A stretch of DNA of 64,000 nucleotides from Psychrobacter sanguinis (GTDB taxonomy: Bacteria; Pseudomonadota; Gammaproteobacteria; Pseudomonadales; Moraxellaceae), in assembly GCF_020736705.1 (NCBI RefSeq), contig NZ_CP085990.1, positions 2,728,001 through 2,792,000 on the forward strand. Reading direction: 5' to 3'. The translations under genes and the position numbers were made by a program. Of the stretch, positions 28,184 through 36,900 are shown piece by piece. Each line of letters opens with the position of its first letter. The first letter of the stretch is position 1. The notes under the pieces were generated by a model. The model had not been told where the DNA came from and ran no database searches. It worked only from the letters and a program-made list of their open reading frames with translations.

Positions 28184-29854
28184 TTAAACACCAGTCTGAT
28201 TGGCATACAGTTCACGCATCACTTTTTTATCATGTTTACCCACCGAAGTTTTAGGTAATTCATCAACAATCATGTAGTTTTCAGGAACGCCGTATTTAGC
28301 AATTAGTCCATTTTCGGCGGCTTGTTCTACCAAGGCAATAATGTCTTTTGGATTGGTATCTTCAGCGCCTGGTTTTAACACGATAGCAGCAAGCGGACGC
28401 TCGCCCCATTTTTCATCTTGAATACCAATCACCGCGACATCGGCTACTGATGGATGTAGTGATAAAATCGTCTCAATCTCCAGTGATGAAATCCACTCAC
28501 CGCCCGTTTTGATGACGTCTTTTAATCGGTCAGATATGTTTAACCAGCCATTTGCTTTAATCGAAGCGATGTCTTGAGTGTGCATATAGCCACCTTCCCA
28601 CAATTCATCGCCAGCATCTGCATTTTTGAAATAGCTTTGAGTCAACCAAGGGGCTCTTAGTACCAGCTCACCGGTCTCTTTTCCATCATGAGCCACTGCC
28701 TTACCTTCACCATTCCATAGCTGCTGCTCAACCAACATTACAGGCTTACCACTTAAGCAGCGACGTTTGACATCTTCTTCAAAGCTAAGTTCACCCTCAT
28801 CACTACTAAATTCGGTAATACTGATCAGTGGTGCAGTCTCTGACATGCCATATCCAGTATATACCTCGATGCCACTTGATAGCGCCGCCGAAGCCAGACC
28901 TTCGGTTAAGCGAGAGCCACCGATAATCATTTTTAGACCATTAAACTTCTTGCCTTCTGCCTCTGCCTGTTTTAATAGCATCTGCAGGATAGTCGGTACA
29001 CAATGGGTAATGCTGACTTTTTCAGTTTCAATCAATTTCAGCAGTAAGTCTGGTGCATAACGTCCTGGATAAACTTGTTTTAAACCTAACATGGTGGCGG
29101 TATATGGGAAGCCCCAAGCCATAACATGGAACATTGGGGTCATTGGCATATAGACATCACCAAGTACCACGCCTTGTTTTTGAGGTAAAGTACCTAAAGA
29201 GGCGGCCTCAACAAGGGTATGCAATACCAATTGACGATGGCTAAAGAACACTCCCTTTGGATTACCGGTTGTGCCTGAAGTATAGAAAGTTACAGCAATG
29301 GTATTCTCATCAAAATCTTGGAACTCAAACTCATCACTGGCCGCTTCTAATAGTTCTTCATATTCGCCCAGCACCATAGATTTTCTTCCAGGTAAAACAT
29401 CTTCACAGGTCACACCATTATCATCAAGCCAAATGATGTGCTCGATAGAAGAGTTTTCAAATTGATAATCTTTTACCATCGGTGCAAATTCAGAGTTTAA
29501 TAGCAAAACTTTAGGCTTAGCATGATTGATGGTGTACAGAATTTTTTCGGGAGAGAGTCGCACGTTTACGGTTTGCAAAACGTATTGCGACATAGGAATA
29601 GCAAAATATGATTCGAGGAATCTAGGAGTATCCCAGTCCATTACGGCAACAACATCGCCTTTATCAAGGTTTAACCCATCTAACACATTGGCAAGTTTAG
29701 CAATACGGCCAAAAAGTTGCTCATAAGTCATACGCTGTTTATCTGCAAAGACCACTTCTTGTTGTGTAGAGGTCATTCTAGCGCGGTTAAGTAATTGCTT
29801 GATTGTTAGAGGATAGTTATAAGCTTGTGCTGCAGAAGGGTAAAGATTACTCAT
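28184..29854 (-). CDS. Medium/long-chain acyl-CoA synthetase, copy 2 of a tandem pair
   Basis: A 556-residue AMP-forming acyl-CoA ligase of the AlkK-like group, activating fatty acids with ATP and CoA. Key motifs are the P-loop FYTSGTTGNPKGV (about residues 190-203), the adenylation motif YTGYGMSETAPL (about 337) and the C-terminal GGEWISSLEIE and lysine motif SVGKHDKK. It is a close paralogue of the gene at 30262 and begins with nearly the same N-terminus (QAYNYPLTIKQLLNRA). The start ATG is preceded by GGACTAT, also seen before the paralogue. The 340-base gap to the upstream copy contains no gene but holds the terminator of that copy, so the two are probably separate transcription units. 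Confidence 0.9.
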   Translation of the reverse strand: MSNLYPSAAQAYNYPLTIKQLLNRARMTSTQQEVVFADKQRMTYEQLFGRIAKLANVLDGLNLDKGDVVAVMDWDTPRFLESYFAIPMSQYVLQTVNVRLSPEKILYTINHAKPKVLLLNSEFAPMVKDYQFENSSIEHIIWLDDNGVTCEDVLPGRKSMVLGEYEELLEAASDEFEFQDFDENTIAVTFYTSGTTGNPKGVFFSHRQLVLHTLVEAASLGTLPQKQGVVLGDVYMPMTPMFHVMAWGFPYTATMLGLKQVYPGRYAPDLLLKLIETEKVSITHCVPTILQMLLKQAEAEGKKFNGLKMIIGGSRLTEGLASAALSSGIEVYTGYGMSETAPLISITEFSSDEGELSFEEDVKRRCLSGKPVMLVEQQLWNGEGKAVAHDGKETGELVLRAPWLTQSYFKNADAGDELWEGGYMHTQDIASIKANGWLNISDRLKDVIKTGGEWISSLEIETILSLHPSVADVAVIGIQDEKWGERPLAAIVLKPGAEDTNPKDIIALVEQAAENGLIAKYGVPENYMIVDELPKTSVGKHDKKVMRELYANQTGV

Positions 29855-30195
29855 GATATAGTCCGTTATTTCATAAATTAAAGGGGGATATTTAGTATTA
29901 TCACTATTAGGTCCACTAAGCCTATTTAACCGTTACAAGTAAAAATTACAAACAAGTAAATTTTAACAATAAGAAAAATTTGATAAGTTAGGTTAAACAG
30001 TCTGAAGTGCTGTCACTATAGCAGTATTTGTTAAGAGCAAACTGACACTTAAAATCAGAATAATGACAATACTGTCCAAATCCATGTGACAGTAATTAAT
30101 CATAGTCAATTAATTCAACGATGTAAACAGAAAAAACTAGTAGAACAAAAAATAGAGTAAAAAACGATAAAGCGTTGATTACTTATAGAATTAAA
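29855..30195. other. Gene-free gap between the two acyl-CoA synthetases
   Basis: AT-rich DNA with no credible reading frame. It must hold the promoter of the downstream copy (minus strand); no clear -35/-10 pair was singled out. The upstream half contains scattered A-runs only. Confidence 0.4.
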
Positions 30196-30240
30196 AGGAG
30201 TGAGAACAGATTATTGTTTTAATATTCTGCGCTCACTCCT
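30196..30240 (-). terminator. Intrinsic terminator of the upstream acyl-CoA synthetase
   Basis: A 9-bp stem AGGAGTGAG / CTCACTCCT with a 27-base AT-rich loop; on the minus strand it is followed by TTTTAATTC. It ends 22 bases past the stop of the gene at 30262. Confidence 0.7.
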
Positions 30241-30261
30241 CGGCTGTCAATTTAATAGAAA

Positions 30262-31932
30262 TTAAACTTCAGTTTGGCCCACAAACATTTCTCGGATCAA
30301 TTTTTTGTCATGTTTACCCACAGAAGTCTTGGGTAATTCGTCAACAAACTTGAAGTATTCAGGTACGCCATATTTAGGAATCATACCCTTCTCTGCAGCT
30401 TGCTCCGCCATGGCTTTAATGTCATCTACCGTTGTATTTTGGCATTGGGGCTTAAGAATGATGGCAGCCAATGGACGCTCGCCCCACTTTTCATCACGAA
30501 CGCCGATGACAGCCACATCCGCTACTGAAGGATGCAGCGATAAGATCGTTTCAATCTCCAATGAAGAAATCCACTCGCCACCTGACTTAATCACGTCTTT
30601 TAGACGGTCTGTGATTTTCATTACGCCAGTTTCATCCATGTTGGCAATATCTTGGGTGTGCATATAGCCGCCTTCCCATAACTCATTACCCGCATCGGCA
30701 TTTTTGAAGTAGCTTTGAGTTAACCAAGGAGCACGCAGTACCAACTCACCGGTTTGCTTGCCATCATGTGGTAATGATTTATTGTCACCCTCCCAAATTT
30801 GTGCATCGACCATAAAGATAGGCTTACCAGTAAAGCTACGACGCTTAGCCTCTTCCTCTAATGTCATCTCCGGATCATCAGCTCTAAATTCAGTTAACGC
30901 AATAAGCGGTGCTGTTTCTGACATACCATAACCGGTATAGACCTCGATGCCAGCGCTAAGTGCTTGTTTGGCCAAGCCTTCAGTAAGACGCGAACCGCCA
31001 ATAACCATTTTAAGCCCTTCGAACTTATACCCTTCGGCCTCAGCCTGCTTCAATAGCATTTGCAAGATGGTAGGCACACAGTGAGTGATCGACACTTTTT
31101 CTTCTTTAATAAGTTTGACCAACACATCTGGTGCATAACGACCAGGATAAACTTGTTTTAAGCCTAGCATAGTGGCGGTATAAGGCAGACCCCACGCCAT
31201 CACATGGAACATAGGTGTCATTGGCATATAAACATCACCCAATACCAATCCCTGCTTCTGTGGCTGTACCCCCAAAATAGCGGTTTCCGCTAAAGTATGT
31301 AGTACCAATTGACGGTGGCTAAAGAACACCCCTTTTGGATTACCGGTCGTACCTGAAGTATAGAAAGTTACGGCAATGGTATTTTCGTCAAAATCTTCAA
31401 ACTCAAACTCATCACTGGCCTCTTCAAGTAGAGACTCATACTCACCTAATACCCATGATTGGTTTTTACCAAAAACCCCATCGCTACTCATACCGGCATC
31501 ATCCATCCAAATGATGTGCTCAATTGATGAGTTCTCAAACTGGTAGTCTTTTACCATCGGTGCAAATTCAGAGTTTAACAGCAACACTTTAGGTTTGGCA
31601 TGGTTGATGGTATACAATACTTTTTCTGGAGACAGTCTAATATTTACGGTCTGTAATATATATTGCGACATAGGTACCGCATAATAGGCTTCTAAAAAGC
31701 GGTGCGTATCCCAATCCATAACAGCAATAACATCGCCTTTTTGCAAATTTAAACCGTCAAGGACGTTGGCCAATTTGGCAACGCGCTTAAACGCTTCTGT
31801 GTAAGTCATACGTACTTTATCTGCATAAACAATTTCTTCATGCATTGAAGTGGCTTTTGTACGGTTTAATAATTGCTTGATAGTTAAAGGAAAGCTATAA
31901 GCTTGAGGGGCGGAAGTGTAATGATTGATCAT
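30262..31932 (-). CDS. Medium/long-chain acyl-CoA synthetase, copy 1 of a tandem pair
   Basis: An AMP-forming fatty acyl-CoA ligase, paralogue of the gene at 28184, with the same P-loop FYTSGTTGNPKGV, YTGYGMSETAPL and GGEWISSLEIE motifs in the same order. The start chosen is the ATG at 31932 (MINHYTSAPQAYSFPL, 556 residues), because it aligns with the paralogue's start and the conserved GGACTAT lies just upstream; an ATG four codons earlier would lie inside the region that aligns with the paralogue's ribosome site. Differences are concentrated in surface regions (for example the stretch after WMDDAGMSSD), suggesting different chain-length preference rather than decay. It is divergent from xseA across a 313-base gap. 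Confidence 0.9.
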   Translation of the reverse strand: MINHYTSAPQAYSFPLTIKQLLNRTKATSMHEEIVYADKVRMTYTEAFKRVAKLANVLDGLNLQKGDVIAVMDWDTHRFLEAYYAVPMSQYILQTVNIRLSPEKVLYTINHAKPKVLLLNSEFAPMVKDYQFENSSIEHIIWMDDAGMSSDGVFGKNQSWVLGEYESLLEEASDEFEFEDFDENTIAVTFYTSGTTGNPKGVFFSHRQLVLHTLAETAILGVQPQKQGLVLGDVYMPMTPMFHVMAWGLPYTATMLGLKQVYPGRYAPDVLVKLIKEEKVSITHCVPTILQMLLKQAEAEGYKFEGLKMVIGGSRLTEGLAKQALSAGIEVYTGYGMSETAPLIALTEFRADDPEMTLEEEAKRRSFTGKPIFMVDAQIWEGDNKSLPHDGKQTGELVLRAPWLTQSYFKNADAGNELWEGGYMHTQDIANMDETGVMKITDRLKDVIKSGGEWISSLEIETILSLHPSVADVAVIGVRDEKWGERPLAAIILKPQCQNTTVDDIKAMAEQAAEKGMIPKYGVPEYFKFVDELPKTSVGKHDKKLIREMFVGQTEV

Positions 31933-32245
31933 TGAATAGTCCATTATTTGGTTATCGATATGGGCTGATGAACTTAGATGGTCTAAGCTTTGTATGTTTT
32001 TTAATCGCGAATAATCATAATCAACTCAAAGAGATATGTAAAGAAAAGTATTACTTTGAGCGATTTTAAAGCGACGCTAACCTTATTGGTTGTTATTTTT
32101 AACGAACTATTGTTTTTAGCCAGACTATGCTTAAATACCGCCTTTTTAAAAGCCTAGCTTAAGTGCTATGCTATTGCAGACCTATTTGTATGCTCTCCCT
32201 ATTACAGCCACTGAAGTATAAACTTTAAGATTAAGACTAATAACT

Positions 32246-33757
32246 ATGCCTAAGCCAGATTTGTCTCGCCTTGATACTTTATCCTCACAGGATAGCGACT
32301 TTGATGTTGATAGTTTTGATGCAGATAACTTTAATGACTCAATCGACAATGAGCTTGAGAATACCGTTCTCAGATTAAGCGACTATTTAGCCGCGGTTGA
32401 GCTGGTAATTAAAGAAACTTTTCGCCACAGCGTTTGGGTCAAAGCAGAGATTCGCAATCTGTCTAGTAAGGGCGGCCATTACTATTTTGAATTGGCCGAA
32501 AAAGACGATGATGGTAAGGTAATCGCCAGTTGCCGTGGTAACTTGTGGCGCTTTAAAGCGGCTCGGGTACTTACTAAGTTTGAACGTGCGACAGGTATGA
32601 AACTTGAGCGTGATGTCACCGTATTGCTTAATGTTACCGCAAGCTTCCACCCTCTTTATGGCTTTTCTTTGGCCATTAATGACATCGATCCCAGCTACAC
32701 CTTAGGCGATTTGGCGCGTCAATATGCGGCCATGCTTGAGCGTTTAAGCGGTGAAGGGCTGCTCAATTTAAACAAGCAACTCCCTGCCCCATTTGATATC
32801 GAGCATGTCCTAGTTATCGCGCCAGAGAAAGCCGCAGGGCTTGGTGATTTCCGAGCCGATGCGGATAAGCTTGAGAGTACCAACGCTTGTCATTTTCACT
32901 ATCATTACGCCACTTTCCAAGGCAATCATGCGCCCAAAGAGCTTAGACATGCCATTACCAAAGGCATGCTCACCTTTAGGAAGCAATATGAGCGTGACCC
33001 AGATGTGATGGTTATTATTCGTGGCGGTGGTGCCGTTGGGGATTTAGCTTACTTAAATGATTACGAATTGGCAGCCTTGGTGGCCGAGCAGCCTGTCCCA
33101 GTTTGGGTAGGTATTGGTCATGAGCGGGATTCGGTGATTTTAGATGAGGTGGCGCACACCAGTTTTGATACTCCCTCAAAAGTTATCGCCGGTATCGTTA
33201 ACCATCTTGCCAGCCTAATGCAGCGTACCCAAAGCTATGCTGATGCGATTCAACATTTGAGCCAACAGCAGTTGACGCAAGCTGCCATGGCCACTGAACG
33301 CCAGTTTTCGGCGATACAAAGCTCAAGCACTCATAATTTGCAGCATTGGCAACACTTAAGTGACCGTCATTTTACCAGCATTGAACAGCATACGAAGTTT
33401 CAGCTGCGTGAAGTGTCCATGACAACCGAAAGCAATATGCATCGCATTCGTCAGATGAGCTATAACCAGTTAGCACGTACCACTGATTCTATCGAGTCGC
33501 TTCATCACAGTACTAAATACAACAGTCAAAAACTGCTCAGCGAAGTGGCAAAACAAGTCCGTTACTACCAACAAGTGGTATTAATTCAGAACCCTGCCCG
33601 TTTGCTCAATCAAGGCTATGCGTTTGTCAAAAATGCTGAAGATACTTACCTCAATTCAGTGGAAAGCATCGACAAAGGCGACTTCGTTACTGTCGCCATG
33701 AGCGATGGCCACTTTAAGGCAGTGGTCTATGATGTCCTTAATGACCAAAACTCATAA
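32246..33757 (+). CDS. xseA: Exodeoxyribonuclease VII large subunit
   Basis: The catalytic subunit of exonuclease VII, which degrades single-stranded DNA in both directions and takes part in mismatch repair and removal of damaged ends. It has 503 residues. An acidic N-terminal extension (about residues 5-40) precedes the OB-fold (LSDYLAAVELVIKETF, VWVKAEIRNLSSKGGHYYFEL). The catalytic domain shows IRGGGAVGDLAYLNDYELA and the GIGHERDSVILDEVAH motif, followed by a long Gln-rich coiled coil and the C-terminal NPARLLNQGYAFV segment. The small subunit gene is 157 bases downstream on the same strand. The 313 bases upstream hold no gene, only the divergent promoters. Confidence 0.95.
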   Translation: MPKPDLSRLDTLSSQDSDFDVDSFDADNFNDSIDNELENTVLRLSDYLAAVELVIKETFRHSVWVKAEIRNLSSKGGHYYFELAEKDDDGKVIASCRGNLWRFKAARVLTKFERATGMKLERDVTVLLNVTASFHPLYGFSLAINDIDPSYTLGDLARQYAAMLERLSGEGLLNLNKQLPAPFDIEHVLVIAPEKAAGLGDFRADADKLESTNACHFHYHYATFQGNHAPKELRHAITKGMLTFRKQYERDPDVMVIIRGGGAVGDLAYLNDYELAALVAEQPVPVWVGIGHERDSVILDEVAHTSFDTPSKVIAGIVNHLASLMQRTQSYADAIQHLSQQQLTQAAMATERQFSAIQSSSTHNLQHWQHLSDRHFTSIEQHTKFQLREVSMTTESNMHRIRQMSYNQLARTTDSIESLHHSTKYNSQKLLSEVAKQVRYYQQVVLIQNPARLLNQGYAFVKNAEDTYLNSVESIDKGDFVTVAMSDGHFKAVVYDVLNDQNS

Positions 33758-33914
33758 TCAGAACGTTCACCAATAGTGTTATTTGTCTTTACTTTGCCTT
33801 AGCCCTATTCGTTTTTTAATCCCATTTACCGTTGATGTTAACTTTTTAAACTTTAGTCTTTTTTAAAATCATTTATTTTTATTATATTTCTGCCCAACAT
33901 TTTATAAGGAGTCT

Positions 33915-34190
33915 ATGATGGCTGTTCGTAAGAAAGTCGCCCCAAAAACGTTTAAAGCTGCTTACCAAATCCTAAAAACCAATGCAGAAGAACTGCAAAA
34001 CTCAAATGAGCCAGATATTGATAATTTAATGGATACGGTTGAGCAATCTATAGCCGCTTATAAAGTTTGCCAAGCTCGCATTGAAGCAGTACAGCAAGCC
34101 TTAGATGCTGCTTTTGATGAAGAAACAGAGACTGACTCTGATGATGTGGATGAAGCTGAAAACGACAGTGTCGATAATAGAGCTGAATAA
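33915..34190 (+). CDS. xseB: Exodeoxyribonuclease VII small subunit
   Basis: A 91-residue helical protein that coats the XseA coiled coil. The core runs FKAAYQILKTNAEELQ ... DNLMDTVEQSIAAYKVCQARIEAVQQAL, matching the XseB pattern with the conserved YKVCxARIxxVxxAL. A very acidic 25-residue tail follows, longer than in E. coli. AAGGAG precedes two consecutive ATG codons (33915 and 33918); either may be used. An AT-only 10-bp inverted repeat lies just after the stop (34204-34231). It follows xseA, its obligate partner. Confidence 0.88.
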   Translation: MMAVRKKVAPKTFKAAYQILKTNAEELQNSNEPDIDNLMDTVEQSIAAYKVCQARIEAVQQALDAAFDEETETDSDDVDEAENDSVDNRAE

Positions 34191-35093
34191 ACCGCTAATA
34201 CTCATTAAAAATTAAGCCACCAATTTTTAATATTGAAACAAAAATCGACGAAATAGCTAGTTAAATAGCTGCACCAGCCTGTCACTGCTTGGGGAATACT
34301 ATGACCGTCATTTGGTTACTATTGACCATTATTTTTATTATTTTTACCACTGCAAAATTAAAATGGCATCCCTTCTTAGTGCTAATCTTGTCGGCATTTT
34401 TGGTGGCTTTGTTTTACCAAGTACCTATTGCCGATGTGGCTAAGATTATCTCCGATGGCTTTGGCGGCATCTTAGGCTATATTGGCTTAGTTATCGTTTT
34501 TGGGACGATTATTGGTTTAATTTTGGAGAAGACAGGCGCGGCCATCGTTATGGCTGAGTCGGTGATTAAGCTGATTGGAAAACGCTTTCCCACTTTGACC
34601 ATGTCTATAGTTGGCGCGGTGGTTTCTATTCCTGTTTTTTGTGATTCAGGTTTCGTGATTCTAAACTCTTTAAAAGAATCACTAGCAAAAAGCATGAAGG
34701 TATCTAGTGTGGCAATGAGTGTGGCGCTAGCAACCGGACTTTACGCCACCCATACCTTTGTGCCACCCACCCCAGGCCCTATTGCAGCAGCGGGGAACTT
34801 AGGCTTAGAAAACAACCTAGGTTTGGTCATTATGGTCGGAGTAGTCGTGACCTTTGTTGCGGTTATGGCTGGCTGGTGGTGGTCCAATCGATTTTTAAAT
34901 GTAGAGCCGGATAATACCAATGCAGTAAATGCTCTCGATTCAATATTGCCTGAAAATCAAAAAACTCGAGCTGATTATCCTTATATGCCTTCAGCATTGA
35001 TGGCCTTTTTACCGATTATCGTACCCATTGTTTTAATTTGCTTGTCCTCAGTGGCTAATATCCCGAGCAAACCATTCGGCGATGGCAGTTTAA

Positions 35094-35102
35094 TTGATAT
35101 TA
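35094..35102. repeat. Left 9-bp target site duplication TTGATATTA
   Basis: Identical to the nine bases directly after the right end of the element (36295-36303). A 9-bp duplication is usual for ISAba1 and other IS10-group IS4 elements. Confidence 0.93.
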
Positions 35103-35122
35103 CTCTGCACACGACAAAAAAA
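35103..35122 (+). repeat. Left terminal inverted repeat of the IS
   Basis: CTCTGCACACGACAAAAAAA, an exact reverse complement of the right end. Confidence 0.95.
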
Positions 35123-35178
35123 ACAAAAAAGTCTGTTAAAGCAAAGGCATAATAGTAATTTTTAAGACGAATCAGACC

Positions 35179-36274
35179 ATGCCAAACTTTAACAGACTTA
35201 GTGAAACTTTAACCCAAAACCTGAGTATGAACAAGGCAAGAATCACATGTTTGAGCTTAATGATAATAGCCCTGATTACTGCTCAAAGCAGTAATCTTAA
35301 AAAAAATAGCAAGACACATTCCTAAGGGTGGCAAGACCGACAGTCACTATCGCAGACTACAGCGATTTTTTGCCGAAGCGAGGATAGACTATGATCAATT
35401 AGCTTTAATGATATATCGACTGTTTGGGCTAGGCAAAGTCACCTTAACCATTGACCGCACCAACTGGAAATGGGGTAAAAGTAACCTCAACATCTTTATG
35501 CTAGGGGTGGTATATAAAGGGATAGCCATCCCCTTATACTGGCAAATGCTAGATAAGCGAGGTAATACAAACCATCTTGAACGCTGTGAACTTATTGAGC
35601 GGTTTATCAAACAATTTGGCAAAGATAACCTTGAGATGATAGTAGCAGACAGAGAGTTTGTTGGCGAAAAATGGTTTAACTGGCTCACCAATAATCACAT
35701 ACCCTTTGCCATACGGATTAAGAAGAACAGTAAAGTTAAGAATCATCATGGCAAGTTGGTACAGATTAAAGAGTTATTTCGCCATGTTGGCCATCAAGAA
35801 ACATATCGACATGGGCGAATACTGACTGTCGATGGTTGTTTGGTTCGAGTATTTGCCAAGCGTGATAAAGACTACGGTTTAGTGATTGTGGCAACCAATC
35901 AACTAGAAACAGTGGATGCGATGATAAGCTATGGCAAGCGTTGGGAAATTGAGACTTTATTTGCTTGTCTAAAGGGGAGTGGCTTTAATCTTGAAGATAC
36001 CCACTTAACCCATCTTGATCGGGTCAGTAAATTAGTCGCAGTGAACGCCTTAGCATTTTGTTGGGCTTATCATGTCGGTATTTATAAAGACAAAGATAAG
36101 CCGTTAAAACGCAAGTTGAAGTCAAACGCTCGACCTCAAGCCAGTTTGTTTGCGCTTGGTCTGGATTTATTGATTGAAGGTCTTCGTTTGGTGTTTTTTA
36201 ACAATGATAAGACTGTCTTTCGACAGTTAGTTAGCTTTTTAACCCCTAAACCTATGAAAATCCGGTGGGGATGA
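35179..36274 (+). CDS. IS4-family transposase, frameshifted at an A8 run
   Basis: A DDE transposase resembling that of ISAba1. The first frame (35179-35325) reads MPNFNRLSETLTQNLSMNKA and stops soon after an A8 run at 35299-35306. The rest continues in the +1 frame (IARHIPKGGKTDSHYRRLQRFFAEA...) to 36274. Removing one A restores a single protein of about 364 residues. Catalytic features are in the second part: TIDRTNWKWG (first Asp), VADREFVGEKWF (second Asp) and the IS4 signature Y-2-R-3-E-6-K in YGKRWEIETLFACLK. The shift may be a genuine mutation, a sequencing slip, or transcriptional slippage on the A-run that still yields active enzyme. The largest single frame begins at 35408. Confidence 0.85.
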
Positions 36275-36294
36275 TTTTTTTGTCGTGTGCAGAG
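36275..36294 (-). repeat. Right terminal inverted repeat of the IS
   Basis: TTTTTTTGTCGTGTGCAGAG, the exact reverse complement of the left end; it begins right after the transposase stop. Confidence 0.95.
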
Positions 36295-36303
36295 TTGATA
36301 TTA
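36295..36303. repeat. Right 9-bp target site duplication TTGATATTA
   Basis: Identical to 35094-35102; part of the permease coding sequence. Confidence 0.93.
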
Positions 36304-36860
36304 TTATCTTTTTAGGCAATCCATTAACTGCTCTGTTAATTGGTCTATTTTTGTCGTTTTTACTGATTCAGGGCGAAAATAAAACTCAACGAGTCAGCAC
36401 TTCTATTTCAGAAGGTCTGGTAGTGGCCGCCCCTATTTTATTAATTACTGGCGCTGGTGGTGCTTTTGGCGCTATGTTGAAAGTGACACCCATTGGTGAC
36501 TATTTAGGCACTACGCTTTCAGGTTTAGGCTTGGGTATATTCATGCCATTTGTAGTCTCTGCGGCATTAAAGACAGCCCAAGGCTCAACCACAGTGGCAT
36601 TGGTGACCACCTCGGCCATGGTGGCTCCGCTACTGAGTCAAATTGGCTTGGACAGTGAGCTGGGCAGAGTCTTTGTGGTCATGGCCATTGGTGCCGGTGC
36701 GATGACTGTCTCTCATGCAAATGACAGCTTCTTCTGGATTGTCAGCCAATTTAGCCGTATGAGTGTGTCTCAAGCGTATAAAACCCACTCTGTGGCAACA
36801 GGTATTCAAGGGGTCACCAGTATTATCTTTATCTGGTTATTGACTCTTGTTTTCTTATAA
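36304..36860 (+). pseudogene. GntP-family permease, C-terminal part
   Basis: The rear half of the interrupted symporter. It begins in frame with FLGNPLTALLIGLFLSFLL and contains conserved GntP stretches such as GAGGAFGAMLKVTPIGDYL, AALKTAQGSTTVALVTTSAM and SHANDSFFWIVSQFS. No start codon with a ribosome site is available after the IS, so it is not expected to be translated on its own unless the element provides signals. It is followed after 40 bases by the glycerate kinase gene. Confidence 0.88.
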
Positions 36861-36900
36861 TCTGACCTCTTAATAATATGCTGTGAATGGTTAAATAAAT

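Larger units (their letters stand above)
34301..35152 (+). pseudogene. GntP-family permease, N-terminal part interrupted by IS
   Basis: The front half of a gluconate/glycerate:H+ symporter of the GntP family. Hydrophobic helices begin TVIWLLLTIIFIIFTTAKLKWHPF, and family motifs include GFGGILGYIGLVIVFGTIIG and TGLYATHTFVPPTPGPIAAAGNLG. Native sequence ends at 35102; the frame then runs into the insertion sequence and stops at 35152. The ATG at 34301 has GGGGA five bases upstream. Deleting the element plus one target copy joins 34301-35102 to 36304-36860 as one open frame of 452 codons, the normal family length. Next to glycerate kinase, a glycerate transporter is the best guess. In its present state it should be inactive. 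Confidence 0.88.
35103..36294 (+). mobile_element. IS4-family insertion sequence, ISAba1-like (1192 bp)
   Basis: A complete element with perfect 20-bp terminal inverted repeats CTCTGCACACGACAAAAAAA, a 9-bp target duplication TTGATATTA on both sides and one transposase gene. The repeat starts like that of ISAba1 (CTCTGTACACGAC), and size, transposase and duplication length agree with that IS10 group of the IS4 family. It sits inside a GntP-family permease gene in the same orientation. The duplication and inverted repeats are undamaged, so insertion looks recent, although the transposase reading frame is shifted at an A-run. It may be polar on the glycerate kinase gene downstream, or supply an outward promoter as ISAba1 does. 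Confidence 0.95.

Noticed and set aside
34301..36860. Composite transposon or genomic island around the permease
   Set aside because: Only one IS copy is present, with a simple 9-bp target duplication inside one gene.
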